Shown: one piece after another, positions 8,741 through 17,507 of the stretch
How the letters are laid out: each line of letters opens with the position of its first letter
Numbering within the stretch: the first letter of the stretch is position 1
NCBI RefSeq assembly: GCF_965276875.1
Contig: NZ_OZ255701.1
Location: 1,364,001-1,428,000, forward strand
DNA from: Lichenicoccus sp965276875
GTDB lineage: Bacteria; Pseudomonadota; Alphaproteobacteria; Acetobacterales; Acetobacteraceae
Direction: 5' to 3'
Length of the DNA stretch: 64,000 nucleotides
Program-made: the position numbers and the translations under genes
Notes under the pieces: generated by a model
Databases searched by the model: none
Told to the model about the DNA's origin: nothing
The model's input: only the letters and a program-made list of their open reading frames with translations

Positions 8741-9289
8741 ATGGCGCCGAACGACACTGCCAAGCGCGCCGAACTGACGGACGCAATCGCCACGATCGTG
8801 CTCCAGGACGGGCTCGAAGCCCTCGCGTTGCGCGGACTCGCCGCGCGCCTGTCCACCAGCGGGCGCATGCTGCTGTATTATTTCGGCACCAAGGACGCTC
8901 TGGTGCGCGCCGTGCTCACGCGCATCTCAGAGCGCATGGCGGTGATGCAGGACGCAACCGCTTCGGAGGCGCTGCAAACCGCCGGGGATTTCCTCGCCAA
9001 CATGATGCAGGCCGGCATCGATCCGGCCACGGCGCCGTTCATGCGCCTGTGGACGGAGGTGATCGCCCGGGCGGCCCGCAATGAGGCGCCCTATCGTGAC
9101 GTCGCGGGCCACACCATCCGGGCGTGGCTCAATTGGATCATCAGCCGGTTGCACCCCTCGCCCGACAACGAGGCCACCGCCGCCGCGGTGCTCGCGATCA
9201 TGGACGGCATCACGATCCTGGAGATGGCCCGTCCCGGCACCACCGAGGCGGCCCGGCGTCTGCTGCCGGCCCTGCTAGACCGAAGCTGA
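8741..9289 (+). CDS. TetR family transcriptional regulator
   Basis: A 182-residue TetR-type repressor. The N-terminal helix-turn-helix spans about residues 10-55 (LRGLAARLSTSGRMLLYYFGTKDALV), followed by a helical ligand-binding domain of family length. The start codon follows AGGA. It is divergent from the small membrane protein-cydABDC cluster and probably controls that promoter and its own. The ligand is unknown. Confidence 0.9.
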   Translation: MAPNDTAKRAELTDAIATIVLQDGLEALALRGLAARLSTSGRMLLYYFGTKDALVRAVLTRISERMAVMQDATASEALQTAGDFLANMMQAGIDPATAPFMRLWTEVIARAARNEAPYRDVAGHTIRAWLNWIISRLHPSPDNEATAAAVLAIMDGITILEMARPGTTEAARRLLPALLDRS

Positions 9290-9345
9290 CCGCAGGCAAA
9301 CGCTGCAAACGCGCGGCTCAGGTCATTCCATCCAGCATCAAGACA

Positions 9346-10290
9346 CTAGCCCGATCGCATCCGGCGTCGATATTGCGCCGGCGACTCCCCGAGAGCGGTG
9401 ACGAAGGCACGAATAAAGGCCCGCGCTTCCCGATAGCCCAGGGAGTCGGCGATCTCGGCGATTGATCGGTTGCTTTTTGCGACCGCCTCGGTCGCGATGT
9501 GCATCCGCCATCGCAAGAGGTAGGCGAACGGCGTCTCGTTCATCACCTCTCGGAAATGCCGGGAAAACCCCGAACGTGAACGACCCGACGCGGTCGCCAG
9601 CTCATGCAGCGACCATCGTCTGCCAGGGTCTGCATGAATTGCATTGACAACCCGCGAAATGGCCGGATCCCCGAGGCCGCGCATCCACCCCGGTTGCTGG
9701 CCTCTGTCGAGAAGCCATCGACGCAAGGCCGCGATGAAAACGACTTCGGCCAATCGCTCCGCGATGGCGCTTTGTCCAGGCTCATGGTCGCGTCCATTCA
9801 TCGCCATGACGTCGATCGCATCAACGAGCCACGGCTCGAGCAGGGATTTCACATCATGAATAAGAATGAGGTCCGGCAGGTTGCGAAAGAGACCGCCATT
9901 CCGATCGGCCGGAACCAACAGGGTCGAGAGCACCCGCGCGCTCAAACCTTTTCCGCCCATTTTGCTCGTCAACAGCCGATCGACACCGGTCTTTAATTGC
10001 TCAATCGTAAAGTCATCCCGCTCGGCATGGTCCATGACTTCGAACCGGCGGACGCCGCTCCCGGTCTCCAAGCGATACTGAGTGGCGCGCACCGGTATGG
10101 CCACGTCTCCCTCGACGAGGTCGTCGCTTTCCGCTCCCATTCTGATTCGGCACGCCCCCTTGGCCACGTAGTGAAGCGGCAGACAACCCAAGCTCGGCAG
10201 CCCGACGGAAACATTGGCGCCGAGCCGGAGGTCAGCGAAAAGCGGCGCTCGCAACCGGGCGGTGTGAAGGAGCTGGGAGAGCGTATCCAT
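9346..10290 (-). CDS. AraC family transcriptional regulator with cupin domain
   Basis: A 314-residue regulator. The N-terminal part (about 1-190) is a cupin-type sensory domain of the AraC-binding/Cupin_6 kind, and the C-terminal 100 residues form the double helix-turn-helix (SGRSRSGFSRHFREV, then IAEIADSLGYREARAFIRAF). The ATG at 10290 is preferred over two in-frame upstream codons because those fall inside a 21-bp-period direct repeat. It is divergent from the two GST genes and is their likely regulator. The inducer is unknown. Confidence 0.9.
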   Translation of the reverse strand: MDTLSQLLHTARLRAPLFADLRLGANVSVGLPSLGCLPLHYVAKGACRIRMGAESDDLVEGDVAIPVRATQYRLETGSGVRRFEVMDHAERDDFTIEQLKTGVDRLLTSKMGGKGLSARVLSTLLVPADRNGGLFRNLPDLILIHDVKSLLEPWLVDAIDVMAMNGRDHEPGQSAIAERLAEVVFIAALRRWLLDRGQQPGWMRGLGDPAISRVVNAIHADPGRRWSLHELATASGRSRSGFSRHFREVMNETPFAYLLRWRMHIATEAVAKSNRSIAEIADSLGYREARAFIRAFVTALGESPAQYRRRMRSG

Positions 10291-10291
10291 G

Positions 10292-10330
10292 TGGACGCAA
10301 AGCACCTTTTGATGGACGCATAGCACCTTT
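10292..10330. promoter_or_regulatory. AraC-type direct-repeat operator candidate
   Basis: Two 18-bp direct repeats, TGGACGCAAAGCACCTTT (10292-10309) and TGGACGCATAGCACCTTT (10313-10330), differ at one base and have an exact 21-bp period. AraC-family proteins bind two direct half-sites spaced two helical turns apart, as in araI1-I2. The site directly abuts the araC-type start codon and lies about 90 bp upstream of the first GST gene. Confidence 0.6.
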
Positions 10331-10418
10331 CCGTCGCGCCCTCACGGGTTAAGGATCTCTACAACACGTGGCGCCATTTGCCCATGCGCCGAAACAGGGA
10401 CGCGGAGGTCATGACGAT

Positions 10419-11186
10419 ATGCTGACCGTTTATGAGCACAATGAATCGGTGTGCTGCCAGAAGGTAAGACTCGTCCTGGCAGAGAAGGCGATCGCGCATA
10501 CGACAATCAACATATCATTCGAGGAGCGCCAGCAGCACACGCCGGAATTTCTGGCGCTCAACCCCAAGGGCTGCGTCCCGGTCATCGTCCATGACGGACG
10601 GGTGGTTACGGAATCGACGATCATCACGGAATACCTCGACGACGCGTTCGCGGGGCCGACGCTCATGCCGAAGGAGCCCTACTGGCGAGCCCGCCGGCGG
10701 CTCTGGGCGCGCTGGATCGACGAGGAAATGCACATCCCGCACATCTCTACCATCAGCTTCAATATCTCCTTTACGGAGCACCTGAAGTATAAGGAAGGCA
10801 TACATGACCAGGGGCCGCGTGGCGCGCCGCCTCCGTTCTTCTTCGTGGGATTGCAGTCTGAAGCGATGCTCGCGTCCCTGAAGGCCTATCAGAGGTTCCT
10901 CGCCGAAATGGACCGGACGCTGGCGGACCAGAAGTGGCTCGCGGGACCGGAGTTCTCGCTGGCCGATATCGACGTCATACCTTATGTCTGGCGTCTGAAA
11001 AATCTCCAGCTTCAGGGGCTTTGGCACAAGATGCCGCGAATCCAGGACTGGCTGGACCGCGTGTCGTCGCGCCGAAGCTTCCGCCGAATGATTATCGAAA
11101 CCGCATTGCCGGACTGGCTCGGCTCGATGCGTGAGAACGGCGAGCGGGCATGGCCTGCCGTCAAGGAAATGCTGGAGCTCGCCTAA
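10419..11186 (+). CDS. Glutathione S-transferase family protein, LigF-like (copy 1)
   Basis: A 255-residue GST. The N-terminal thioredoxin fold (about 1-80) includes SVCCQKV near residues 10-16 (candidate catalytic Ser10), the cis-Pro segment GCVPVIVHDG and the glutathione-binding ES pair in VVTESTIITEYL. The all-helical C-terminal domain follows. The segment from VVTES to WIDEE resembles LigF-type beta-etherases more than housekeeping GSTs. The ATG at 10419 has GGAGG upstream. Substrate is unknown; etherase-like chemistry is a family-based guess. Confidence 0.85.
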   Translation: MLTVYEHNESVCCQKVRLVLAEKAIAHTTINISFEERQQHTPEFLALNPKGCVPVIVHDGRVVTESTIITEYLDDAFAGPTLMPKEPYWRARRRLWARWIDEEMHIPHISTISFNISFTEHLKYKEGIHDQGPRGAPPPFFFVGLQSEAMLASLKAYQRFLAEMDRTLADQKWLAGPEFSLADIDVIPYVWRLKNLQLQGLWHKMPRIQDWLDRVSSRRSFRRMIIETALPDWLGSMRENGERAWPAVKEMLELA

Positions 11187-11305
11187 GCATTGGCCCCGAT
11201 CGCGCGGCTGGAATGGATGCCTGACAAGCTCGGGCAAGCAGAGCCATACCGTCGACTGAGGCGTAAGGCTGCAATGTCGAATCCTTTCCAATAGGAGATT
11301 TGCGG

Positions 11306-12136
11306 ATGAAGGCACCAGCAGGGTTGACGCTCTACGAGCACAAGGAGTCCGTGTGCTGCCACAAGGTGGCGATCACGTTTGCCGAAAAGCAGCTCGAGCC
11401 CGAAATCGTCAACGTCTCTTTGGAACGGCAGGGACAGCGGCAGCCCTGGTACCTCGCAATCAACCCGCTCGGGATGGTCCCCGCGCTGGTGCATGACGGT
11501 CGCCCAATTATCCATTCGACGATCATTACAGAATACCTCGACGATGCGTTTCCCGATCCGCCACTCATGCCCAAGGACCCATACTGGCGTGCCCGCAGAC
11601 GCCTCTGGGCACGTCGCATCGAAGAGGGAATGCATGTTCCGCACATCGCGGCGATCAGCTTCATCGTCGCGTTCGGTCACCAGTTTCGTGCAAGGATGAA
11701 CTCGCCCGAAAAGCTGCAGGCGTATTTCGACAACATCAAAGACGTGCGCTACCGCGAGACAATCCGCTCATGGTATGACAGCGACCTGAATTCAGAGCTC
11801 CTGTACCAATCCCTGCGGGCATACCACGACTTCCTGCACGATATGGAAGCGACCTTGCGTGAGGTCCCCTGGCTCGCCGGAGAGACTTACTCTCTCGCCG
11901 ATATCGACGTGATCCCCTATCTCTGGCGGCTGTCCAACCTCCAGCTCGATTTCCTTTGGGCAAAGCTGCCGCATGTGTCGAACTGGTTTACGCGCGTCAC
12001 ACAACGACCCGCCTTCAAGACGGCAATCATCGACGTCGCGTTGCCGGAGTGGGTGGACGGAATGCGCGAAGCGGGATCAAGGGCGAAACCACGCCTTGTT
12101 GAGGCGGTCGCGGCTTTTGACACTGTCGCGGCTTGA
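11306..12136 (+). CDS. Glutathione S-transferase family protein, LigF-like (copy 2)
   Basis: A 276-residue paralogue of the preceding GST, sharing YEH-ESVCC-KV at the N-terminus, STIITEYLDDAF and the PYWRARRRLWAR segment. The Glu that normally binds the gamma-glutamyl group (ES in copy 1) is His here (IIHSTIITEYL). It also carries a roughly 25-residue insertion in the C-terminal domain. The ATG at 11306 follows AGGAG. The tandem pair probably arose by duplication and is likely transcribed together. It converges on the PRISE gene with a 12-bp gap. Confidence 0.85.
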   Translation: MKAPAGLTLYEHKESVCCHKVAITFAEKQLEPEIVNVSLERQGQRQPWYLAINPLGMVPALVHDGRPIIHSTIITEYLDDAFPDPPLMPKDPYWRARRRLWARRIEEGMHVPHIAAISFIVAFGHQFRARMNSPEKLQAYFDNIKDVRYRETIRSWYDSDLNSELLYQSLRAYHDFLHDMEATLREVPWLAGETYSLADIDVIPYLWRLSNLQLDFLWAKLPHVSNWFTRVTQRPAFKTAIIDVALPEWVDGMREAGSRAKPRLVEAVAAFDTVAA

Positions 12137-12148
12137 ACAGCCCGCGGC

Positions 12149-13555
12149 CTAAAATCCAACATAGGCTTTTTCCTGTCTCCAGCCTCCAAGCTGTTTGCGT
12201 TTCAAACTGTCGTCCCTGAGGAACGTGAAGACGACTCGCTTTGCGTGGGAGGGGCATGGCCTCCAGTCAACGATAATGCCGGCCGACCACGACACCTGGT
12301 CCCTGCCGGCGTGGAGATGAATCTCGGCTCCGGCAATCTTGGCGCGCTCAGCCTTGTCGTAGGCGACAACCCAGTTGCCGCTCTCGAACTGGCCGGGAAC
12401 CTCGGTCGCCCGCAGGTTTGCGGCATGTTCTTCATGCTTGGCAACGAAGTGCAGCCGTGGGCGCGGCCTCGTCGCGCTGGCGGCATCCATTGCCGCCCGG
12501 GGGATCAGCTTTTTGGCGCGCAGCGTGGCGAACAGGTCGAAGAAAGCATCGTCGGTCGCCTGATAACCCATAAAGCCAAGTCGCCGGCTCTTGGACATGT
12601 CGGTCACCACCTCGATCGGGCGTCCGAGATCCGCATCGGTGTGCCAGGGTGATGCGAGGCGGGCGAGATCGGGCTCCACGAGGCCCTCGCGCTCAGCCAA
12701 CCGACGCCAGACCGGCGCGTCGTTTGCCATCTGCTGCTGCAATGGCGCACCTGCGCCGTCGAACGGAGCTGCTTCAATCCCGAACCATTCGGCAATCCGA
12801 CTCCACATCCAGCACCACCGGAAGATGTCGCCGTTGACGATGTTGAAGTCCTGGTTCGCTGCCGCGGGCGTCGTCGCCGCCCACAGCAGATGCCGGGCGA
12901 GTTGACTTGCGGCCGTCATGTCGGTCAGGCCATTCCACTGCGCAGCCGAACCAGGAAAGCGGAACGGCCGCCTTGTCTCGCGGCACAGGCTGGCATAGGC
13001 GGCGAGCGTGGCGCCCATGTTCATGGCACCCACCGCCTCGCCAATGACGGTATGCGGCCGGTGCACGCTCCAGGAGAAGCCGTCGCGAGCTGCGGCGGCA
13101 AATACCTCGTCTTCTTGCGCATAATAGAAGTTCTCGACATCGAGGCGACCCTGCGCCTCGCGAAACGGCGTCTGCGGCAGCGTGCCCTTTCCGTAGGAGT
13201 CGAACGGGCCGAGATAATGCTTCAGCCCGGTCACCAGAGCGACATGACGGGTCGTGCCGCCGGCACGGAGTCCGTCAAGCAGGTTGCGCACCATGGCGGC
13301 ATTGACACGGATGTTCTCCGCCTCGCTGTCGTGCCGCAACCAGGTGGTGATGAAGACGGCGTCAGGCTTCAGGTCCGCCAGCGCCGCTTGCGTGGCCGCG
13401 GCATCGCGGAGGTCGGCGGACACCGGCCGCACTCCCTCCCGGCCTGTGGGGCGACGGGACAGGCCATGGACGATCCATCCCTGTTCCAGGAGAAGCGATG
13501 CGGTGGCGCTGCCGCCGATCCCGCTTGCACCCACCACCAATGCCGTTGCAGCCAT
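12149..13555 (-). CDS. PRISE/VEP1-like NAD(P)H reductase with extra C-terminal domain
   Basis: A 468-residue protein. Residues 1 to about 355 form an SDR of the progesterone 5-beta-reductase/iridoid synthase-like (PRISE) family: Rossmann motif VVGASGIGGSA, TGLKHYLGPF with the active-site Lys, FYYAQEDEVF, and WSVHRPHTVIG. These enzymes reduce the C=C of activated enones. About 115 further residues follow, ending in a compact GNWVVAYDKAE...SAGIIVDWRP...VVFTFLRDD module that I do not recognise. The ATG at 13555 has AAGGAAG upstream. Confidence 0.85.
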   Translation of the reverse strand: MAATALVVGASGIGGSATASLLLEQGWIVHGLSRRPTGREGVRPVSADLRDAAATQAALADLKPDAVFITTWLRHDSEAENIRVNAAMVRNLLDGLRAGGTTRHVALVTGLKHYLGPFDSYGKGTLPQTPFREAQGRLDVENFYYAQEDEVFAAAARDGFSWSVHRPHTVIGEAVGAMNMGATLAAYASLCRETRRPFRFPGSAAQWNGLTDMTAASQLARHLLWAATTPAAANQDFNIVNGDIFRWCWMWSRIAEWFGIEAAPFDGAGAPLQQQMANDAPVWRRLAEREGLVEPDLARLASPWHTDADLGRPIEVVTDMSKSRRLGFMGYQATDDAFFDLFATLRAKKLIPRAAMDAASATRPRPRLHFVAKHEEHAANLRATEVPGQFESGNWVVAYDKAERAKIAGAEIHLHAGRDQVSWSAGIIVDWRPCPSHAKRVVFTFLRDDSLKRKQLGGWRQEKAYVGF

Positions 13556-13586
13556 TATCCACTTCCTTGTCGATCCATCGTCACAT

Positions 13587-13904
13587 TCATGAGCCGTCGT
13601 CACCGCGTTCATTGTCGACAACGCGGTCTTCTGCAATCCGGTGGACGATCATATGGCGCGGATTGGCCACGTAATCCTCGGGCGCAACCAGCTGGCGCAT
13701 GAGCCGGAGATGCAGGACACGCACACCGGAAAGGCGCTGAATCTCACGCGACCTTGGGAGCTCAGGTGCTTCACCGGCAGCTGCCGCCGCTGCAAGGATC
13801 AAGGGATGATATCGGGCTGCGGCAGGAATGCCCCGACGCCGGGCGGTCTCGATAAGAATAGCGTCAATCCGGTCGTCGGCGTGGCCGACCAGCCGGTAGG
13901 GCAC
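13587..13904 (-). CDS. ParE/RelE-like toxin protein
   Basis: A 105-residue basic protein with the layout of ParE-type toxins: starting MPYRLVGHADDRIDAILIE, a helical hairpin, and a C-terminal PRHMIVHRIAEDRVV strand pair. Its GTG start overlaps the stop of a 42-codon upstream frame (TAGTG). The C-terminus diverges from the usual end of the family after RVV, and no complete antitoxin is visible, so it may be a decayed or orphan toxin. It lies 31 bp upstream of the PRISE gene on the same strand. Confidence 0.6.
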   Translation of the reverse strand: MPYRLVGHADDRIDAILIETARRRGIPAAARYHPLILAAAAAAGEAPELPRSREIQRLSGVRVLHLRLMRQLVAPEDYVANPRHMIVHRIAEDRVVDNERGDDGS

Positions 13905-14032
13905 TAGCCGCAGTCGGCTGCGAGCAGCACCTCCAGGCGCGCAATTGTTCGCTCGTGCAGCGATGCAGCATCTTCATGCGTGGCGATCGTCACAAAGCGG
14001 CCCGCCTGACACCCCAAGCGCTCTGCCGGCAT
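13904..14032 (-). CDS. Short ORF, possible antitoxin remnant
   Basis: A 42-codon frame (starting MPAERLGCQAGRF, ending IARLEVLLAADCG) whose stop TAG overlaps the GTG of the ParE-like gene, suggesting translational coupling. An in-frame TAA 15 bp upstream of the ATG closes the frame, and no good Shine-Dalgarno is seen. It is too short for a normal ParD/RHH antitoxin and could be the 3' remnant of one. Nothing else is recognisable between here and 14154. Confidence 0.3.
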   Translation of the reverse strand: MPAERLGCQAGRFVTIATHEDAASLHERTIARLEVLLAADCG

Positions 14033-14154
14033 TGCCGCTCGCGGGGGTTAGGAGGCGCCGCGCGTCGATGCTCTGGCCATGGCGAGACTGCGCAGTAGAG
14101 CGTCGCTCGGGAGGGATGCACGGATGGCAAGGTCGGGACCGGCTCCGGCCAGGC

Positions 14155-14556
14155 TCAGCGCTCCAGTGCCGCGGAGGTCTGCAACTCGATGCTGCGCAGC
14201 TCGTCCAGCGTCTCCGCGATAGCGGCACTCATTATGTGCAGCTCGGCGATGCGCGCGCGCACGGCCCGTAGAAGGCTGCGCTTTTGTTCGTCGTGCTGCG
14301 CATCGACATCATACAGATCGAGGAATTCGGCGATTTCGCGCAGGCTGAAGCCGAGCCGCTTGCCACGCAGGATGAGCATCATCCGCGCCCGGTCGCGATA
14401 GGTGTAGATACGATTGACGCCGACGCGCGACGGTTGCAGCAGGCCCTTATCCTCGTAGAAGCGGATCGCGCGCGCGGTGACGCGCAGCTCGGCTGCGAGC
14501 TCGGTCACCGTGTAGGTACGCGGCCGAGGATCGGGGTCGCCAAAATCACGCGGCAT
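14155..14556 (-). CDS. MerR family regulator of fatty-acid/branched-chain degradation
   Basis: A 133-residue MerR-type activator/repressor with an N-terminal winged helix (TVTELAAELRVTARAIRFYEDKGLL) and a C-terminal dimerisation coiled coil. It has no metal-binding Cys cluster, which places it with the LiuR-like acyl-CoA-catabolism regulators rather than metal sensors. It overlaps the 3' end of fadD by 11 bp and is co-transcribed with it. It is the natural candidate to bind the two matching dyads at 16241-16256 and 16329-16344. Confidence 0.85.
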   Translation of the reverse strand: MPRDFGDPDPRPRTYTVTELAAELRVTARAIRFYEDKGLLQPSRVGVNRIYTYRDRARMMLILRGKRLGFSLREIAEFLDLYDVDAQHDEQKRSLLRAVRARIAELHIMSAAIAETLDELRSIELQTSAALER

Positions 14557-16195
14557 GACGCGTCCTGGCGGCCTCTTCGGCGACCAATTCCTTCTTAGAC
14601 AGCTTGCCGATCGTGGTGTGCGGCAGGCTGTCGCGCAGCTCGATGTCGCGTGGCATTTCGATGCGCGACAGCTCGCCGTCGAGGAATCGTCGCAGGGCGG
14701 CCACGTCGGCCGTCGCCCCCGGATGGAGCACCACGAAGGCCTTTGGGCTTTCGCCGCGATAGGCGTCCGGCACGCCGATGACGGTGGCTTCGTGCACGTC
14801 GGGATGGCGATACAGCGCCTCCTCGATGGTGCGCGGATAGACGTTGTAGCCGCCGCACAGGATCAGGTCCTTGATGCGGTCGACCAGGAACAGGTAGCCC
14901 TTCGCATCGAGATAGCCGACGTCGCCGGTGCGCAGGGCGCCGTCGATCATCACCGCGGCGGTCTCATCCGGACGGTTCCAGTAGCCGGCCATCACCTGCG
15001 GCCCGCGGATACAGACCTCGCCGCGCTCGCCGGCAGGGAGCATACGGGTCGGATCGTCGAGGTCGCGGATTTCAATCGTGGTGCCGCGCACTGCCTGGCC
15101 GACCGACCCGGCTACGGCGGTGCCGTCCAGCCGGTTGCAGCAGACCACCGGCGAGGTCTCGCTCAGACCGTAGCCTTCGGCGACCTTGCAGCCGGTCAGC
15201 GCCTCGAAGTGTGCCTTGACCTCGGCCGGCAGAGGCGCGCCGCCGGAGATGCACATCCGGATCGCGCGCAGGCCGTCGCGCACCTTTGGCGAGGCCGTGG
15301 CGGCGGCGGTGCTGATCGCGTTGTAGATGGTCGGCACCGCCGGGAACATCGTCGGACGACGCCGGGCGATGGCGGCCAGGGTGTCCTGCATGGTGAAGCG
15401 CGGCAGCAGCACCATCTCGGCGCCGATCGCCACCGCGGAGGTGAGCACGCTGGTCATCGCGAACACGTGAAACAGCGGCAGCACGCCCAGGATGCGCTCG
15501 GGTTCGTCCGGACGTTCGCCCATATGGTGGATCACCTGGGCGGCGTTGACGGTCAGGTTGGCGTGGGTCAGTGCAGCCCCCTTGGGCAAGCCGGTGGTGC
15601 CGCCGGTATATTGCAGCAGGGCGATGTCGCGCGCCGGATCCGTCGCGGGCTCAACCGGGGCACGCACATCCCCGATCAGCGTCTCAAAGCGGACATGCAG
15701 CCGATCGGTGGATGGGCGGGCGATGTCGCGGCGCTTGGCGAGCGTGAACAGCGCACCCTTGAGCCGCGGCATCGCCGCCGCCATGCCGCACAACACGATA
15801 TGGCGCAGGCCGGCGTCCGCCACGGCGGCCACCTTGCCGTGGACGGCGAGCAGGTCCGGCACGATCATGATCGTGGTGCCGCTATCCTCGATCTGGTGAC
15901 GCAGTTCGCGCTCGGTGTAGAGCGGGTTGAAGTTCACCACGATGCCGCCCGCGCGCATGATCGCGAAGAAGAACACGACAAAATAGGGCGTGTTCGGCAG
16001 GCACAGGCCAACCCGGTCGCCATGGGCCAGGCCCAGCTTCTGCAGCCCCGCCGCGGCGCGATCGACAAGGCTGTCGAGTTCGCTGTAGCGCCACCGCCGT
16101 CCGAGGAAATCCACTGCCACGCGAGCTGGCCAGTTATGTGCTGCGCGACGCAGCAACGCCGGCACCGGGCAGCCTTCCTCCGCGATCGCGTCCAT
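14546..16195 (-). CDS. fadD: Long-chain fatty acid-CoA ligase
   Basis: A 549-residue AMP-dependent acyl-CoA synthetase. Motifs: P-loop LQYTGGTTGLPKGAAL (about 199-214), the A5 motif EGYGLSETSP, the RTGDVGYLDAKGYL motif, and the C-terminal KDLILCGGYNVYP and GKLSKKELV with the catalytic Lys. It activates fatty acids for beta-oxidation. It is divergent from the thiolase operon and co-transcribed with the MerR gene, so activation and degradation are probably controlled from one intergenic region. Confidence 0.93.
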   Translation of the reverse strand: MDAIAEEGCPVPALLRRAAHNWPARVAVDFLGRRWRYSELDSLVDRAAAGLQKLGLAHGDRVGLCLPNTPYFVVFFFAIMRAGGIVVNFNPLYTERELRHQIEDSGTTIMIVPDLLAVHGKVAAVADAGLRHIVLCGMAAAMPRLKGALFTLAKRRDIARPSTDRLHVRFETLIGDVRAPVEPATDPARDIALLQYTGGTTGLPKGAALTHANLTVNAAQVIHHMGERPDEPERILGVLPLFHVFAMTSVLTSAVAIGAEMVLLPRFTMQDTLAAIARRRPTMFPAVPTIYNAISTAAATASPKVRDGLRAIRMCISGGAPLPAEVKAHFEALTGCKVAEGYGLSETSPVVCCNRLDGTAVAGSVGQAVRGTTIEIRDLDDPTRMLPAGERGEVCIRGPQVMAGYWNRPDETAAVMIDGALRTGDVGYLDAKGYLFLVDRIKDLILCGGYNVYPRTIEEALYRHPDVHEATVIGVPDAYRGESPKAFVVLHPGATADVAALRRFLDGELSRIEMPRDIELRDSLPHTTIGKLSKKELVAEEAARTRHAA

Positions 16196-16240
16196 CCCCG
16201 TCCCCCGATCGGATTTGTTGTCGCGGATGATGTCTCTAAG

Positions 16241-16256
16241 CTGACGCTTACGTCAA
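16241..16256. promoter_or_regulatory. MerR-type dyad operator, site 1
   Basis: CTGACGCTTACGTCAA, arms TGACG/CGTCA around 4 bp. It lies 46 bp upstream of the fadD start and matches site 2 in 14 of 16 positions. Confidence 0.6.
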
Positions 16257-16286
16257 GATACCATCGTTTTGGCACAGGGTATCTTG
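16254..16286. repeat. Inverted repeat between the two MerR dyads
   Basis: A perfect 9-bp inverted repeat CAAGATACC / GGTATCTTG with a 15-bp spacer lies between the MerR-type dyads in the fadD-thiolase intergenic region. It could be a second regulator's operator or an mRNA hairpin; no T-tract follows it. Confidence 0.4.
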
Positions 16287-16328
16287 TTGTAGGTCTGGAC
16301 TGCGTGCTATGCGATGGCTCAATACAGA

Positions 16329-16344
16329 CTGACGTATACGTCAA
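16329..16344. promoter_or_regulatory. MerR-type dyad operator, site 2
   Basis: CTGACGTATACGTCAA, whose core TGACGTATACGTCA is a perfect 14-bp palindrome. It lies 30 bp upstream of the thiolase start, 88 bp from site 1. MerR proteins bind such dyads in the promoter spacer. Confidence 0.65.
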
Positions 16345-16373
16345 TCAGTTACCATGGATCAGGAGAGCGGCCG

Positions 16374-17506
<1,133 letters not shown>

Positions 17507-17507
<1 letters not shown>

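Noticed and set aside
16271..16287. Possible sigma-54 promoter (TTGGCACAGGGTATCTTG) upstream of the thiolase gene
   Set aside because: TGGCAC is present, but no GC dinucleotide occurs at the -12 position with correct spacing, and no sigma-54 activator is encoded nearby.
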